NCBI GenBank assembly: GCA_018401555.1
Contig: JAGYKP010000092.1
Location: 32,065 to 96,064 of the forward strand
DNA length: 64,000 nt
Direction of reading: 5' to 3'
Origin: Halomonas sp.
GTDB lineage: Bacteria > Pseudomonadota > Gammaproteobacteria > Pseudomonadales > Halomonadaceae
In this document: in pieces, positions 43,194 through 52,033 of the stretch
Numbering within the stretch: the first letter of the stretch is position 1
Layout of the letters: every line of letters begins with the position of its first letter
Translations under genes and position numbers: made by a program
Notes under the pieces: generated by a model
What the model saw: the letters and a program-made list of their open reading frames with translations, nothing else
What the model was told of the DNA's origin: nothing
Databases searched by the model: none

Positions 43194-44162
43194 ATGATTC
43201 GAGCGATACTGGTTGAGGGTGACGGCACTGCCACCCACGGTGATGCCTCGCTGGTCGAGCGCTGGCGGGCAAGCACGGACAGCTACCTGTGGCTCGACCT
43301 GCAGGGCGAGCCGCAGGCCCGCGAGCGGGAGTTGCTGGAGGCCTTCGACTGCCACCCACTGGCCATCGATGATGCCCATCGCGATCGGCACCCGCCCAAG
43401 ATAGAGGAGTTCGAGGGCCACACGCTGATCATCTACCGCGGGATCGGCTCCTTCGATGCCGAGCTGAACTTCCTGCCCCAGCGCGTCGCCTTCTTCATCG
43501 GCGAGCGCTTCCTGCTCAGCCTGCATCCGGATATCGCCCTGAGCATCGACCGCCTGTTCGGTGCCGAGGGCGAGCACTTGCTGCGACGCTCGCCTGAGCA
43601 TGTGGCACTCAGGGCCATGTACCTCTCGGCAGGCTTCTATCTGGACAGCCTGCTGCAGTTCGAGAACCAGCTGAGCGATCTGGAGGATGGCCTGGTCGAG
43701 GGCGGCGATGATGCCCTGATGCGTCTACTCATCGGTTATCGTTCGCGACTGGTCAAGATGCGCCGGGTGTTCAACTACCACGTGGGCATCACCCAGGAGC
43801 TCACCGCCTACGACTACGCCCACCTGCCGCGGGACGTCGACGAGACCCTTCACGCCATCAACGACGTCCACGAACGCTTCGAGCGCCTGCACAGCCTGAC
43901 CCAGATGTACTACGACATCTGCGGCGACCTGATCGACGGCTATATCTCGCTCTCCTCGCACCAGCTCAATATCACCATGCGCCTGCTCACGGTGATCACC
44001 GCCATCTTCGTGCCGCTGACCTTCCTGGCCGGCATCTACGGGATGAACTTCGCCCATATGCCCGAGCTCGGCTATCGCTACGGCTATTTCGTACTGCTCG
44101 GCGTGATGCTGGCGATCGCCGTCGGCTTGATCTGGCTGTTCCGGCGCATCCGCTGGCTCTGA
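43194..44162 (+). CDS. zntB: CorA-superfamily zinc transporter, ZntB-like
   Basis: 322-residue inner-membrane transporter. The long cytosolic alpha/beta domain contains the ZntB/CorA pattern SYLWLDLQGEPQARERELLE, PKIEEFEGHTLIIYRG and MRRVFNYHVGITQELTAYD. The pore helix ends with the selectivity motif in LAGIYGMNFAHMPEL, followed by a second helix and the basic end RRIRWL. Length and the YGMNF-X-MPEL sequence favour ZntB (zinc) over CorA (magnesium). Probably co-transcribed with the DUF3581 gene. Intact. Confidence 0.88.
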   Translation: MIRAILVEGDGTATHGDASLVERWRASTDSYLWLDLQGEPQARERELLEAFDCHPLAIDDAHRDRHPPKIEEFEGHTLIIYRGIGSFDAELNFLPQRVAFFIGERFLLSLHPDIALSIDRLFGAEGEHLLRRSPEHVALRAMYLSAGFYLDSLLQFENQLSDLEDGLVEGGDDALMRLLIGYRSRLVKMRRVFNYHVGITQELTAYDYAHLPRDVDETLHAINDVHERFERLHSLTQMYYDICGDLIDGYISLSSHQLNITMRLLTVITAIFVPLTFLAGIYGMNFAHMPELGYRYGYFVLLGVMLAIAVGLIWLFRRIRWL

Positions 44163-44242
44163 GTCCGGACGGGGCGAGTTGACGCAGGCACTTGGCGGCA
44201 GCCGTCCACGGTCTTAGTCTCGAGGGCTTCCCCTTTCGAGAC

Positions 44243-45481
44243 ATGACCATGCACCCACAGCGCGAGCGACTGCACAACGAGCTGCACGCCCGGCCCTCGA
44301 TCTACTTCGACGAGCCGGCCACCCTTCACCACTATGCCCTGCTCGACGAGGCCGGCGCCTGCGAGGCCGTGCTGGCACGGCTGGGCGAGCTGATCGGCAC
44401 GCCGCCGGACCGCGAGGCGGTTCAGCAGATCCTCGAGGTCGAGGGCCTGACCCTGAAATGGGAGCGTCACACCGAGTTCCTGACCCTCACGCTGCTGGTG
44501 CCGCGGGCGCCGGAAGAGGAGGCCTGGCCGGCTCCACCGGCGCTGCTCGACACCCTGGTGGGCCTGAACCACGCCCAGCTGATCAGCGCCACCCAGGTGC
44601 TGGTGGAGTCCGCCCATCGCTGGGCCGGCAGGCCGTCCGACTACGGCTTTCGCGACCCTTCCGGCTCGCGGGTGGGGGATGGCGATGCCATCGTGTGGAG
44701 CGATTTCCGTCTGACTGACAGCGGCGTCAATCGCCTGCTGCTGGTCAACCAGGGGCTGGATGCCTTCCGGCTGGGGCGCATGACCCGCCGCCTGCTGGAG
44801 ATCGAGACCTACCGCATGATGGCCAGCCTGGCATTGCCGCTGGCCAAGGAGCTGGAGCGCGAGCTGCAGGCCCATGAGCAGGAGCTCGGCGAGCTCTCCG
44901 AACGCAATGCCGAGCGTGAGATGGAGAGCTCGCGGCCGCTGCTGGGGGCGATCTCCGAGCTCTCGGCACGGCTGGAGCGCTCCGGGGCGCGGTCACGCCG
45001 ACGCTTCAGCGCCACCGAGGCGTATTCGCGCATCGTCTTCACCCGTATCGAGGAGCTGCGCGAGAGCCGGATCGGCGAGAGCCCGAGGCTCGGCACCTTC
45101 ATCCTGCGCCGCTTCCGGCCCACGGTGCACTTCTGTGACTCGATCCACCGTCGCCAGCAGGACCTCGCCGAGAGCGTGGCCCGGCTCAACGACCTGCTGC
45201 GGACCCGTGCCCAGGTGGAGATCGAGGAGCAGAACGCCGAGATGCTCGCGAGCCTCAACGAGCGCACCAGCAGCCAGCTGAAGATCCAGAAGGCGGTCGA
45301 GGGGCTGTCGATCATCGTGATCAGCTACTACCTGTTCAGCCTCTTCAAGCTTGGCCTGCAGAGCCTCGCCGCGCTGGGAGTCACCATCGTGCCGACGGTG
45401 GCCGCGGCCGTGCTGGCCCCGCTGGGGCTGGGGATCGTCGGGGTACTGGCCTGGCGGATCCAGCGCGTCAAGCGGCACTGA
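44243..45481 (+). CDS. DUF3422 family membrane protein
   Basis: 412-residue protein of the DUF3422 family, opening with the characteristic PQRERLHNELHARPSIYFDE. A long soluble region with helical segments (LAKELERELQAHEQELGELS, RQQDLAESVARLNDLLRTRA) is followed by two C-terminal membrane helices (IIVISYYLFSLFKLGL and VAAAVLAPLGLGIVGVLAW), so it is anchored with the bulk in the cytoplasm. Function unknown; the layout resembles CorA-like proteins and it sits beside zntB. Start chosen at ATG 44243. The 3' end overlaps the convergent DUF1289 gene by 14 bases. Intact. Confidence 0.88.
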   Translation: MTMHPQRERLHNELHARPSIYFDEPATLHHYALLDEAGACEAVLARLGELIGTPPDREAVQQILEVEGLTLKWERHTEFLTLTLLVPRAPEEEAWPAPPALLDTLVGLNHAQLISATQVLVESAHRWAGRPSDYGFRDPSGSRVGDGDAIVWSDFRLTDSGVNRLLLVNQGLDAFRLGRMTRRLLEIETYRMMASLALPLAKELERELQAHEQELGELSERNAEREMESSRPLLGAISELSARLERSGARSRRRFSATEAYSRIVFTRIEELRESRIGESPRLGTFILRRFRPTVHFCDSIHRRQQDLAESVARLNDLLRTRAQVEIEEQNAEMLASLNERTSSQLKIQKAVEGLSIIVISYYLFSLFKLGLQSLAALGVTIVPTVAAAVLAPLGLGIVGVLAWRIQRVKRH

Positions 45482-45707
45482 GAGGGCAGCCGCGCCGGCG
45501 GGTCAGGCCGGGTCGCTGCCGCTGACTCGGCCAGCCCTCGGCCGCCAGGCGTTGCCAGACGGCCTCGCGGCCGTCCTCGTCGAGGCGCGACCAGACGGCG
45601 ATCTCGTCGAGGGTGCGTCCGCACCCCTCGCAGAGGCTGTCCGCGGGGCGTATGCGGCGACCTGGACGCAGGGCGAGGCCGGGCGCTGCCGGCGGACGCT
45701 CGCTCAT
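45468..45707 (-). CDS. DUF1289 small Cys-rich protein, locally frameshifted
   Basis: About 79 residues. The DUF1289 signature CEGCGRTLDEIAVWSRLDED is in frame. The first conserved Cys of the family appears only in the neighbouring frame as ASPCVQV, just upstream. A compensating pair of indels near 45640-45665 would restore SPCVQV-RIRPADSLCEGCGR. The family's four-Cys arrangement suggests metal binding; no function is established. The ATG overlaps the arfB stop (ATGA). Confidence 0.75.
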   Translation of the reverse strand: MSERPPAAPGLALRPGRRIRPADSLCEGCGRTLDEIAVWSRLDEDGREAVWQRLAAEGWPSQRQRPGLTRRRGCPLSAA

Positions 45708-46117
45708 GGCTTCACCTTGCCGCGCAGTGCCTTGGTCTTGCCCTTGCGGGTCTTGGCGTCGACCCGGCGGCGCTGGGAGCCGCGGGTCGGCCGGGTGGGC
45801 TTGCGCACCTTGCGCTGCTTCACCGCCTCGCGGATCAGCTCGCGCAGCCGCGCCAGGGCATCCTCGCGGTTCTGCTCCTGGGTGCGGAAGCGCTGGGCCT
45901 TGATGATCACCACGCCGTCCTGGGTGATGCGCTGGTCGCCGAGCGACAGCAGCCGCTCCTTGTAGAAGGGCGGCAGGCTGGAGCGCTGGATATCGAAGCG
46001 CAGGTGGATGGCGCTGGCCACCTTGTTGACGTTCTGGCCGCCGGCGCCCTGGGCGCGGATCGGGTTCAGCTCGATCTCCCAGTCGCCGAGCTCCACGCTG
46101 TTGGAAATTTTCAGCAT
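45704..46117 (-). CDS. arfB: Alternative ribosome-rescue factor ArfB (YaeJ)
   Basis: Peptidyl-tRNA hydrolase that frees ribosomes stalled without a stop codon. 137 residues, equal to the usual 140. The GGQ catalytic motif is in IRAQGAGGQNVNKVASAIHL. The basic C-terminal tail that enters the mRNA channel is present (RKVRKPTRPTRGSQRRRVDA then KTRKGKTKALRGKVKP). Upstream is the DUF3820 gene on the same strand with a 16-base gap. Intact. Confidence 0.95.
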   Translation of the reverse strand: MLKISNSVELGDWEIELNPIRAQGAGGQNVNKVASAIHLRFDIQRSSLPPFYKERLLSLGDQRITQDGVVIIKAQRFRTQEQNREDALARLRELIREAVKQRKVRKPTRPTRGSQRRRVDAKTRKGKTKALRGKVKP

Positions 46118-46133
46118 CTCGGTTCCCTGGTGG

Positions 46134-46347
46134 TCAGGATCGGCGCAGCGGCTCGAGCAAGCCGCCCAGGCCGTTGTGGTCGATCTCGTGCATCAGCGCG
46201 AGCAGGCGGCCCAGCTCGCTGTCGGGAAAGCCCTCGCGGGCGAACCACGCCGTAGGGAGATTCGGCAGTGCTGGCGAGCAGCCATCCCTGGTACTTGCCG
46301 AAGGGCATGCGCATCCTCACCAGCGTCAGCAGGTCCTCGGGGTTCAC
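46134..46347 (-). CDS. DUF3820 small protein, frameshifted
   Basis: About 70 residues. The family opening NPEDLLTLVRMRMPFGKYQG is followed by WLLA. The second half (AWFAREGFPDSELGRLLALM, then HEIDHNGLGGLLEPLRRS) lies in the next frame after an indel near 46265 and stops at 46134. DUF3820 proteins include a putative quorum-sensing-regulated virulence factor of Pseudomonas; no enzymatic activity is known. Start is GTG 46347 with GAGG upstream. Confidence 0.78.
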
Positions 46348-46395
46348 GTTGCATCCTCGCGGGTGATGGAATTGGCGGGAGCCATGCTACCGGGA

Positions 46396-47304
46396 TCAGG
46401 TCGCCTTGCCCATGGCCGGGCAACCTGGCCTGCAGCACCCGGTTGCGCCCCTCGCGCTTGGCGCGATAGAGGGCCCGGTCGGCGCGCTCCATCAGCGCAT
46501 CGGCACTCTCGTTGGCGGCGAGCTCGGCCACTCCCGCCGAGAGGGTCAGCGTCAGCGGCGGCTGCTCCGGGGCGTGGCGGTGAGCCGCAGCCGCAGCCGT
46601 TCCATGGCCCGCCACGCCTCGTTCCCGGAAATGCCGGGCAGGATCACCATGAACTCCTCGCCGCCCATGCGCACCAGGTGGTCGTGCTGGCGCAGGGTCG
46701 AGCGCATGCGCGAGCTCGCCTCGCGCAGCACGGCATCGCCGGCGGCATGGCCGTGTCGGTCGTTGACGCGCTTGAAGTGGTCCAGGTCGCAGGTCGCCAC
46801 GCAGAGCGGGGTGGCGTAGCGCTGGCTGCGCGCGATCTCCTCCTCCAGCAGCGCCAGGCCGGCACGGCGATTGAGCAGCCCGGTGAGCTCATCGTGACGG
46901 GCCAGGAACTCGAGGCGCTGCTCCATGCCCTTGCGTTCGGTGATGTCCACCACGAAGGTCACCTTCTTCACCGCCCCGTCGGCGTCGACCACACGCGCCG
47001 CCCGGGCCAGGATATTGCGTGACTCGCCATCCTTGCCGTGCACTTCCCATTCCCGCGCCACCTCCTCGTCGGCGTCTCCGGCGATGAAGCGCTCATGCAG
47101 TTCCTGGAGGGCCGCACGGTTGGCCTCGGGTACCACCATTGTGAAGGGCCGGCCCAGCAGCTCCTCCTCACGGTAGCCGTAGAAGTCGCAGTAGGCCGGG
47201 TTGACCATCTCGAAGCGTCCCCGGGCATCGGTCACGCAGATGCCGATGGGCGCGGCATGGATCACTCGCGCCATGTTGTCGAAACGGTCCGGTAGCGGCG
47301 TCAT
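46396..47304 (-). CDS. PAS-GGDEF diguanylate cyclase, 3' frameshifts
   Basis: Cytosolic diguanylate cyclase of about 300 residues. PAS domain residues 10-120 (IHAAPIGICVTDARGRFEMV, YCDFYGYREEELLGRPFTMV, ending in VVDITERKGMEQ), then GGDEF domain with DELTGLLNRRAG, DLDHFKRVNDRHGHAAGD and active-site RMGGEEFMVIL. The inhibitory RXXD site is present as RQHD, 5 residues before GGEEF. The last part (LTLTLSAGVAELAANESADA, DRALYRAKREGRNR) is in another frame after an indel near 46570, and a further shift near 46420 would end the protein at 46396. Its ATG overlaps the stop of the EAL gene (ATGA). Confidence 0.88.
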
Positions 47305-48173
47305 GAGGTGGCACTCTTTGGGGAGGAAACATCCAGGGCGGCGGCGAAGGCCGGCGCCAGGTCATCGCTCAGGGCATCCAGGGCCGGGCGAGCGAAGAAG
47401 TAGCCCTGCTGCAGGGGGATGCCTGCCTGGTGGAGCCAGCGGGCTTCGCCGGCTTCCTCCACGCCTTCGGCGATCAGCGTGATGTCCAGCCGCCGCGCTA
47501 CCGCCACCATGCCATCGATCAGCGCCTGGCGGCGTGGGTCGTGGTGGCAGCCCTGGATCAGCTGTCGGTCCAGCTTCAGCTTGTCCGGGGTAAGCTCGGT
47601 GAGCAGGTCGAGGTTGGCGTAGCCGGTGCCGAAGTCATCCAGGGCGACCCGGAAGCCCATGCGGCGGTAGGCGGTGATGATGTCGTGGAGGTGCTCCCGG
47701 TCGGTGATCTGCTCCGATTCGACGACCTCGAAGATCAGCTTCTCCAGCGGCCAGCCCACGCGTCGCGAGGCCTCCAGCGTGGCCTGGATGCACGCCTCGG
47801 GCTCATAGACGGCATTGGGCAGGAAGTTGATGGAGAGCGACTCGCGCATGCCCAGCCGACTGGCCTGCTCGATGGCCCTGACGCGACAGACCTGGTCGAA
47901 GCGGTAGAGCAGCTCGTCGGTGACCCTCTCCAGCACCTGGCCGGCGGGCTCGCCGTGGGGCCCCCGCACCAGTGCCTCGTAGGCGTGTATCTCGCGCCGC
48001 TCCAGGTCCACGATGGGTTGGAAGGCCATGGTGATGTCGAAGGGCAGCTCTCCCTCGCAGCGTTGGCAGTGTCCGGCAACTCTCGCACAGCCCATGGGTC
48101 CTCCGGGGTCTCTGTCGGCGATGGGGTATTCAGGATACAGGCTTTCTTCCGGCGTCGTCCGTCGGTCAGTCAC
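47301..48173 (-). CDS. EAL-domain c-di-GMP phosphodiesterase
   Basis: 290 residues, one EAL domain with a short N-terminal tail carrying CARVAGHCQRCEGEL. All catalytic positions are present: IHAYEALVRGPHGE, SINFLPNAVYEPE, IFEVVESEQI, VALDDFGTGYANLDLL, KLKLDRQLI and LIAEGVEEAGEARW. It is therefore expected to degrade c-di-GMP. It is upstream of and overlaps the PAS-GGDEF cyclase gene by 4 bases, so one transcript makes an opposed enzyme pair. The alternative start at the internal Met (MGCARVAG) would remove 26 residues. Intact. Confidence 0.92.
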   Translation of the reverse strand: MTDRRTTPEESLYPEYPIADRDPGGPMGCARVAGHCQRCEGELPFDITMAFQPIVDLERREIHAYEALVRGPHGEPAGQVLERVTDELLYRFDQVCRVRAIEQASRLGMRESLSINFLPNAVYEPEACIQATLEASRRVGWPLEKLIFEVVESEQITDREHLHDIITAYRRMGFRVALDDFGTGYANLDLLTELTPDKLKLDRQLIQGCHHDPRRQALIDGMVAVARRLDITLIAEGVEEAGEARWLHQAGIPLQQGYFFARPALDALSDDLAPAFAAALDVSSPKSATS

Positions 48174-48193
48174 TGGCTGTCAGTCACGGGCTG

Positions 48194-49061
48194 TCAGCCT
48201 TGGGCCGGCATCTCCACCAGCAGCGCCTCTCCCGCAAGCCCCTGGGCGACGCGGCTGGCGAGAATCTCCAGGATGCCCTCATGCTCGCCCACCAGCCGCG
48301 TGGAGGTGACGTTGAGCCCGGGTGACGCCGCCATGGCCTGCTCGCAGATCTCGGCGATGTCGCCCCCCTCGCCGGCGTGGCGGCCGGGGGAGAGGAACAG
48401 CATGGCCAGGATCACCTCGCGACCGGCCAGCGCCCGCGAGGCCAGCAGGTCGGCCAGCAGCGGCTCGTTGAAGCGATACTCGTCGCCATCGCGTCGCTCC
48501 ATGGAGGCGAAGGTGACGCAGCCGGCCTCTTCACTCAACAGCGCGCCGAGCTGCCCGGCCACATAGTTGCGCACCGCGGCGACCTCGGGGATCGGACTGC
48601 CGTGGTCGACCAGCACCACCGTCGGCTGGTGCAGCCCACCTGTGTGCCCCATGACCTGGCGAACATTGTTGGCCAGCAGACGGGCCAGGCGCAGGTCGAG
48701 CCCCCCAAGGGTGTCCACCAGCGGCGCCGCCACCTTGATGGAGAGCCAGCGTGGTACTCTGTCTGCACTCTCCGTGCCGGGCGCTCCGGCAGGTAGCGGG
48801 TCAGCGCCTGGCTGGGGCCGAAGAAGAAGGGCACGATGACCAGCTCGGTCACGCCCTCTGCCGCCAGGCGCTCGGCCAGCGGGCCCAGCAGCCCACCGCC
48901 TTCGCCCTCCAGCTGCTCGGCGGGGACCTTCAGGGAGTGCAGGGGCGTGAGGCGGCCCACCGGCCCCTGGTTGCCTGGGCCAGGGCCCCGGCCAGGCGTC
49001 GCAGGTTGAGCGTGGCCTGGGGGCGCAGGGAGCCGTTGTCGACGAGCAGGATGCGTTTCAT
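48194..49061 (-). CDS. CbiX-like sirohydrochlorin chelatase, frameshifted
   Basis: Two-domain CbiX/SirB-type chelatase of about 289 residues that inserts Co2+ or Fe2+ into sirohydrochlorin. The N-terminal half opens MKRILLVDNGSLRPQATLNL and includes ELVIVPFFFGPSQALTRYLP, the usual HGS being DNGS here. The C-terminal half has VVLVDHGSPIPEVAAVRNYV and MLFLSPGRHAGEGGDI, with the catalytic His of DHGSP and the second His in GRHAGEGGD. Frames change near 48960 and 48770. No cobalamin genes are adjacent; a B12-independent MetE at the window start makes a sirohaem role equally possible. Confidence 0.8.
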
Positions 49062-49279
49062 GTAAGCCTCGGAGGATGGGGCAGAGGGTTGGTGGCCGGG
49101 AGAGCACCGTGGCGTCGCGCGGGCAACGGGCAGGAAGGAGTTCACCCTACCCAGCCGCGGCGTCGCTGAAAAGTCCGCCGGCAAGGCACGGCGTGGCAAG
49201 GGGCGTGATGAGGCTCGTGGAACAATGAGTCTGTTAAGCAACCATCAGACGCGATGCGATATCAACCGAGCGAGGTCCC

Positions 49280-50064
49280 ATGAATCCCACCATCGAACTG
49301 CTCAAGTCCCACCGCTCCGTGCGCAAGTTCACCGACCAGCCGGTCTCCCGGGAGCTGCTGGAGGAGCTGGTCAGCGCCGGCCAGGCCGCCGCCACCTCCA
49401 GCCACGTGCAGGCCTACAGCATCATCCATGTGAAGAACCCGGCGAATCGTGAGGCGATCGCCGAGCTGGCCGGAGGGCAGGGCTGCGCGGCATACCCGCG
49501 GCGCCTGCCTGGCGGCTCTGTGCCGACATGAAGCGCCCCACCGAGGCGGCCGAGCGCACCGGTGCACGGGTGGTGCGCGGCATGACCGAGCAGCTGCTGG
49601 TGGCCAGCGTGGATACCGCGCTGATGGCCCAGAACGTGGCCGTCGCTGCGGAATCGGAAGGGCTGGGCATCTGCTACATCGGCGGCATTCGCAACAACCC
49701 CCAGCAGATCAGCGACCTGCTGGGCTTGCCGGAGCACGTCTACCCGGTGTTCGGCATGTGCCTGGGCTACCCGGCCCACGACCCCGACGTGAAGCCGCGC
49801 CTGCCGGTGGAGGCGATCCTCAAGGAGGACACCTACAGCGACGACAGCGAGCTGGTGGCGGCCTACGACGACGCCATGCACGCCTACTATCAGTCGCGCA
49901 AGGGCGGCCCCAAGGACACCACCTGGTCGCGGAACCTCACCCCGCTGTTCGACACCAAGCTGCGTCCGCATATGCGCGAGTTCCTGGTCAAGCGCGGCTT
50001 CGAGACGAGATCGAGGGCCACGCCTCGTCTGCAGGCGTCGCTGCCCTCGAACACCTCGGGGTAG
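49280..50064 (+). CDS. nfsA: Oxygen-insensitive NADPH nitroreductase NfsA-like, frameshifted
   Basis: FMN flavoprotein reducing nitro compounds and quinones by two electrons. It opens with the NfsA family string MNPTIELLKSHRSVRKFTDQ and the FMN-binding AATSSHVQAYSIIHV. An indel region near 49490-49530 separates this from EQLLVASVDTALMAQNVAVA, EGLGICYIGGIRNNPQQISD and VFGMCLGYPAHDPDVKPRLP. It ends RPHMREFLVKRGFE, and the last 18 codons past that look like overrun into the convergent gene, so the true stop may lie near 50010. GTCCC precedes the ATG, with GAGG 9 bases upstream. Confidence 0.88.
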
Positions 50065-50572
50065 CGACGCCTGGCGCGCAGCAGGCGCCAGATGGTGATG
50101 GCGTTGGTGATCACCACCAGCGCCTCGGCCAGGGTGCCGCCCGCTGGCGGCTCGCCAGCGGGTGGCTGAGCAGCCAGGCCACGGCCGCCAGGCCCAGCAT
50201 CACGCGCATCGGAATGCCGCGCAGCAGGAACATGCCCACCGTGCCCAGCACCATCGCCACCACGGCGGGCAGGTCCGCCCAGCCCTGCCAGGTCGCCAGT
50301 GCCGCCACACCGCTGGCGGCCAGCACCCCGGCCATCACCTTGCCGCTGCCCGGGTAGCGGCGGGCCAGGGTGATGCGCACGATCACCAGGAGGGTCAGCG
50401 CCGCCGCGGTCCAGCTCTCCAGGAACAGGAACTGCAGGGCGAAGGCCACGTTGGCCGAGATCAGCAGCACCAGCAGGCGTTCATCCTGCTTGCTGGCGAA
50501 GGCCAGGATGCACAGCAGCAGTGCGACAAGGCCGAAGAACTGGCCCGCCATGGCGGTGGTGCCTTCCAGCAT
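49990..50572 (-). CDS. YgjV-like inner-membrane protein, frameshifted
   Basis: Polytopic membrane protein of the Imp-YgjV family, about 180 residues. The first frame (50111-50572) gives five helices: GQFFGLVALLLCILAFASKQ, LLVLLISANVAFALQFLFLE, AAALTLLVIVRITLARRY, VAAMVLGTVG-like VVAMVLGTVGMFLLRGIP, and VMLGLAAVAWLLSH. After an indel near 50145 the final helix and basic end (LAEALVVITNAITIWRLLRA, RRRYPEVFEG) are in the next frame. The track frame stops at 49890, but homology ends near 50040; the end given is approximate. Function unknown. Start at 50572 or at the internal ATG 50551. Confidence 0.75.
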
Positions 50573-50683
50573 GGTGGTCTCTCTCCCGAATGATCAGGCG
50601 CCCAGCATAGCGGCTGGGGGCGCGGTTGACGCAAGGCACCTGCGCCGCGCATCTTGGCAGGGTCGCAAATCGCTGGAGCCGTC

Positions 50684-50779
50684 ATGGAAACGCTGCTCAA
50701 TGCCCGCTCGGATGTGGGCCAGGCGGCGCTTGCCGCCATCGCCCATATGCCCACCCACTTCCAGCTCAAGCCAAGTTGA
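50684..50779 (+). CDS. Possible 31-residue leader ORF before the deaminase gene
   Basis: METLLNARSDVGQAALAAIA followed by HMPTHFQLKPS. The stop TGA overlaps the TTG start of the deaminase (TTGA). Third-position GC bias is that of a coding frame. No strong ribosome binding site; no family recognised. It could instead be part of an N-terminal extension displaced by an indel. Confidence 0.3.
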   Translation: METLLNARSDVGQAALAAIAHMPTHFQLKPS

Positions 50780-51258
50780 CGGATGACGACTCTGCCCGCC
50801 GGCTCACCGATGCGGACTGCATGCGCATCGCGGTGCTGCTGGCGCAGAAGAGCTTCGATGAGGGCGGCTGCCCCATCGGCGCGCTGATCATCGACAACGC
50901 CACCCGACGCATCGTCGGCAAGGGGCACAACACCCTGGTGCAGGAGAATCATCCCTACCACCACGGCGAGACCTCCGCCATCCGCGATGCCGGGCGCATC
51001 GACTTCAGCCGCACCACGCTGTTCACCTCGCTGAGCCCCTGCGAGATCTGCGCCACGCTGCTGACCATGCGCGGCTTCTCCCGGGTGGTGGTGGGCGATG
51101 TCACCAACGCCTCGGGCACCGAACCGCTGCTGCAGAGCCGGGGCGTGCTGGTCGAGATCCTCGAGGACCCGCGCGGCGTCGAGCTCTACGCGCGCTTCCG
51201 CGCCGAGAAGCCCGAGCTCGACCTCGAGGACTGGAAGGGACTCTGCGCCACGCGCTGA
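50776..51258 (+). CDS. Fungal-type cytosine deaminase / nucleoside deaminase
   Basis: 160-residue zinc-dependent deaminase of the CDA fold. Zinc site: His-Ala/Gly-Glu motif YHHGETSAIRDAGRIDFSRT and the Cys pair in LSPCEICATLLTMRG. The overall pattern, including TLFTSLSPCEICATLL and the end FRAEKPELDLEDW, is closer to yeast Fcy1 cytosine deaminase than to TadA or E. coli CodA. The expected reaction is cytosine to uracil. The start is uncertain: TTG 50776, overlapping a short upstream ORF, or the first downstream ATG at 50821 (MRIAVLLAQ). The track ORF start at 50626 is not supported. Intact. Confidence 0.85.
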   Translation: MTDDDSARRLTDADCMRIAVLLAQKSFDEGGCPIGALIIDNATRRIVGKGHNTLVQENHPYHHGETSAIRDAGRIDFSRTTLFTSLSPCEICATLLTMRGFSRVVVGDVTNASGTEPLLQSRGVLVEILEDPRGVELYARFRAEKPELDLEDWKGLCATR

Positions 51259-51335
51259 CCCTGCGGGCGCCGCCCTTCCGATTCATGTCGGGCTCCCCGG
51301 CCGGGGAGCGGCGCTCGAAGTGTTCCTGAGCAGGG

Positions 51336-51967
51336 TCAGTCCAGCACGACCAGGTGGTTGGGCAGCTCGTTGCGCTCGTGGGTGGCCGGTACCTGCTCCT
51401 TGAGATGCTCGCCGCAGGCCTCGATGCACTCGAGGAAGCCCTGCAGGGTCTCGCCCTCCTTCACCCGGCGGGTGAAGGCCGCCACGATGGACTGCCAGGT
51501 CTCGTCGCCGATGCGTGCCGAGATGCCCCGGTCGACCAGGATCTCGACGTAGCGCTCGGCCTCGGAAACGAAGATCAGCATCCCCGTTCCCCCCTCGGTG
51601 TGGTGAAGCTCCTGTTCCAGGAACTGCCGCCGGGCGAGGCTGCCACGCGCGCTTTCGGTAGCGCGAACCGCTCGCGGGATCAGCCGGGTGGTGATGGCGG
51701 GGCGGCGGAACACCAGGCCCACCACGATGAAGGTCGCCCATTGCACCAGCGTCAGTTCCCAGGCCGAGAACCAGCCGGGGAAGTAGTTGATCGCCCCGGG
51801 CACCACCAGGGCCAGCAGGCCTCTGGCCCAGGAGCGGAAGCGTGGATATAGAGCAGTCGGTCCGCCCGCGGTGCCAGCACGGTGACCAGCTCGGCATCGG
51901 TGTCGCGCTCGACCCGATGAATCGCCTCGCTGACCTGGCGCTGCTCGTCTTCGCTCAATAAAGCCAT
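51336..51967 (-). CDS. TPM-domain membrane protein, frameshifted
   Basis: About 205 residues with an N-terminal TPM-domain opening (SEDEQRQVSEAIHRVERDTD, ELVTVLAPRADR), membrane helices (VPGAINYFPGWFS to TLVQWATFIVVGLVFR) and the second half of the TPM domain (GTGMLIFVSEAERYVEILVD, RGISARIGDETWQSIVAAFT). An indel near 51830 splits it. It is paired with the YgcG-like gene directly upstream, a common arrangement with LemA. Function unknown; TPM domains in plants act in photosystem II repair phosphatase. Confidence 0.82.
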
Positions 51968-52033
51968 GGGGGTCGTGATCTCCGAATCCTGAATGTCATG
52001 TCGGTGTCGCCACCGGAAGAGAGGGCGGGCGGC

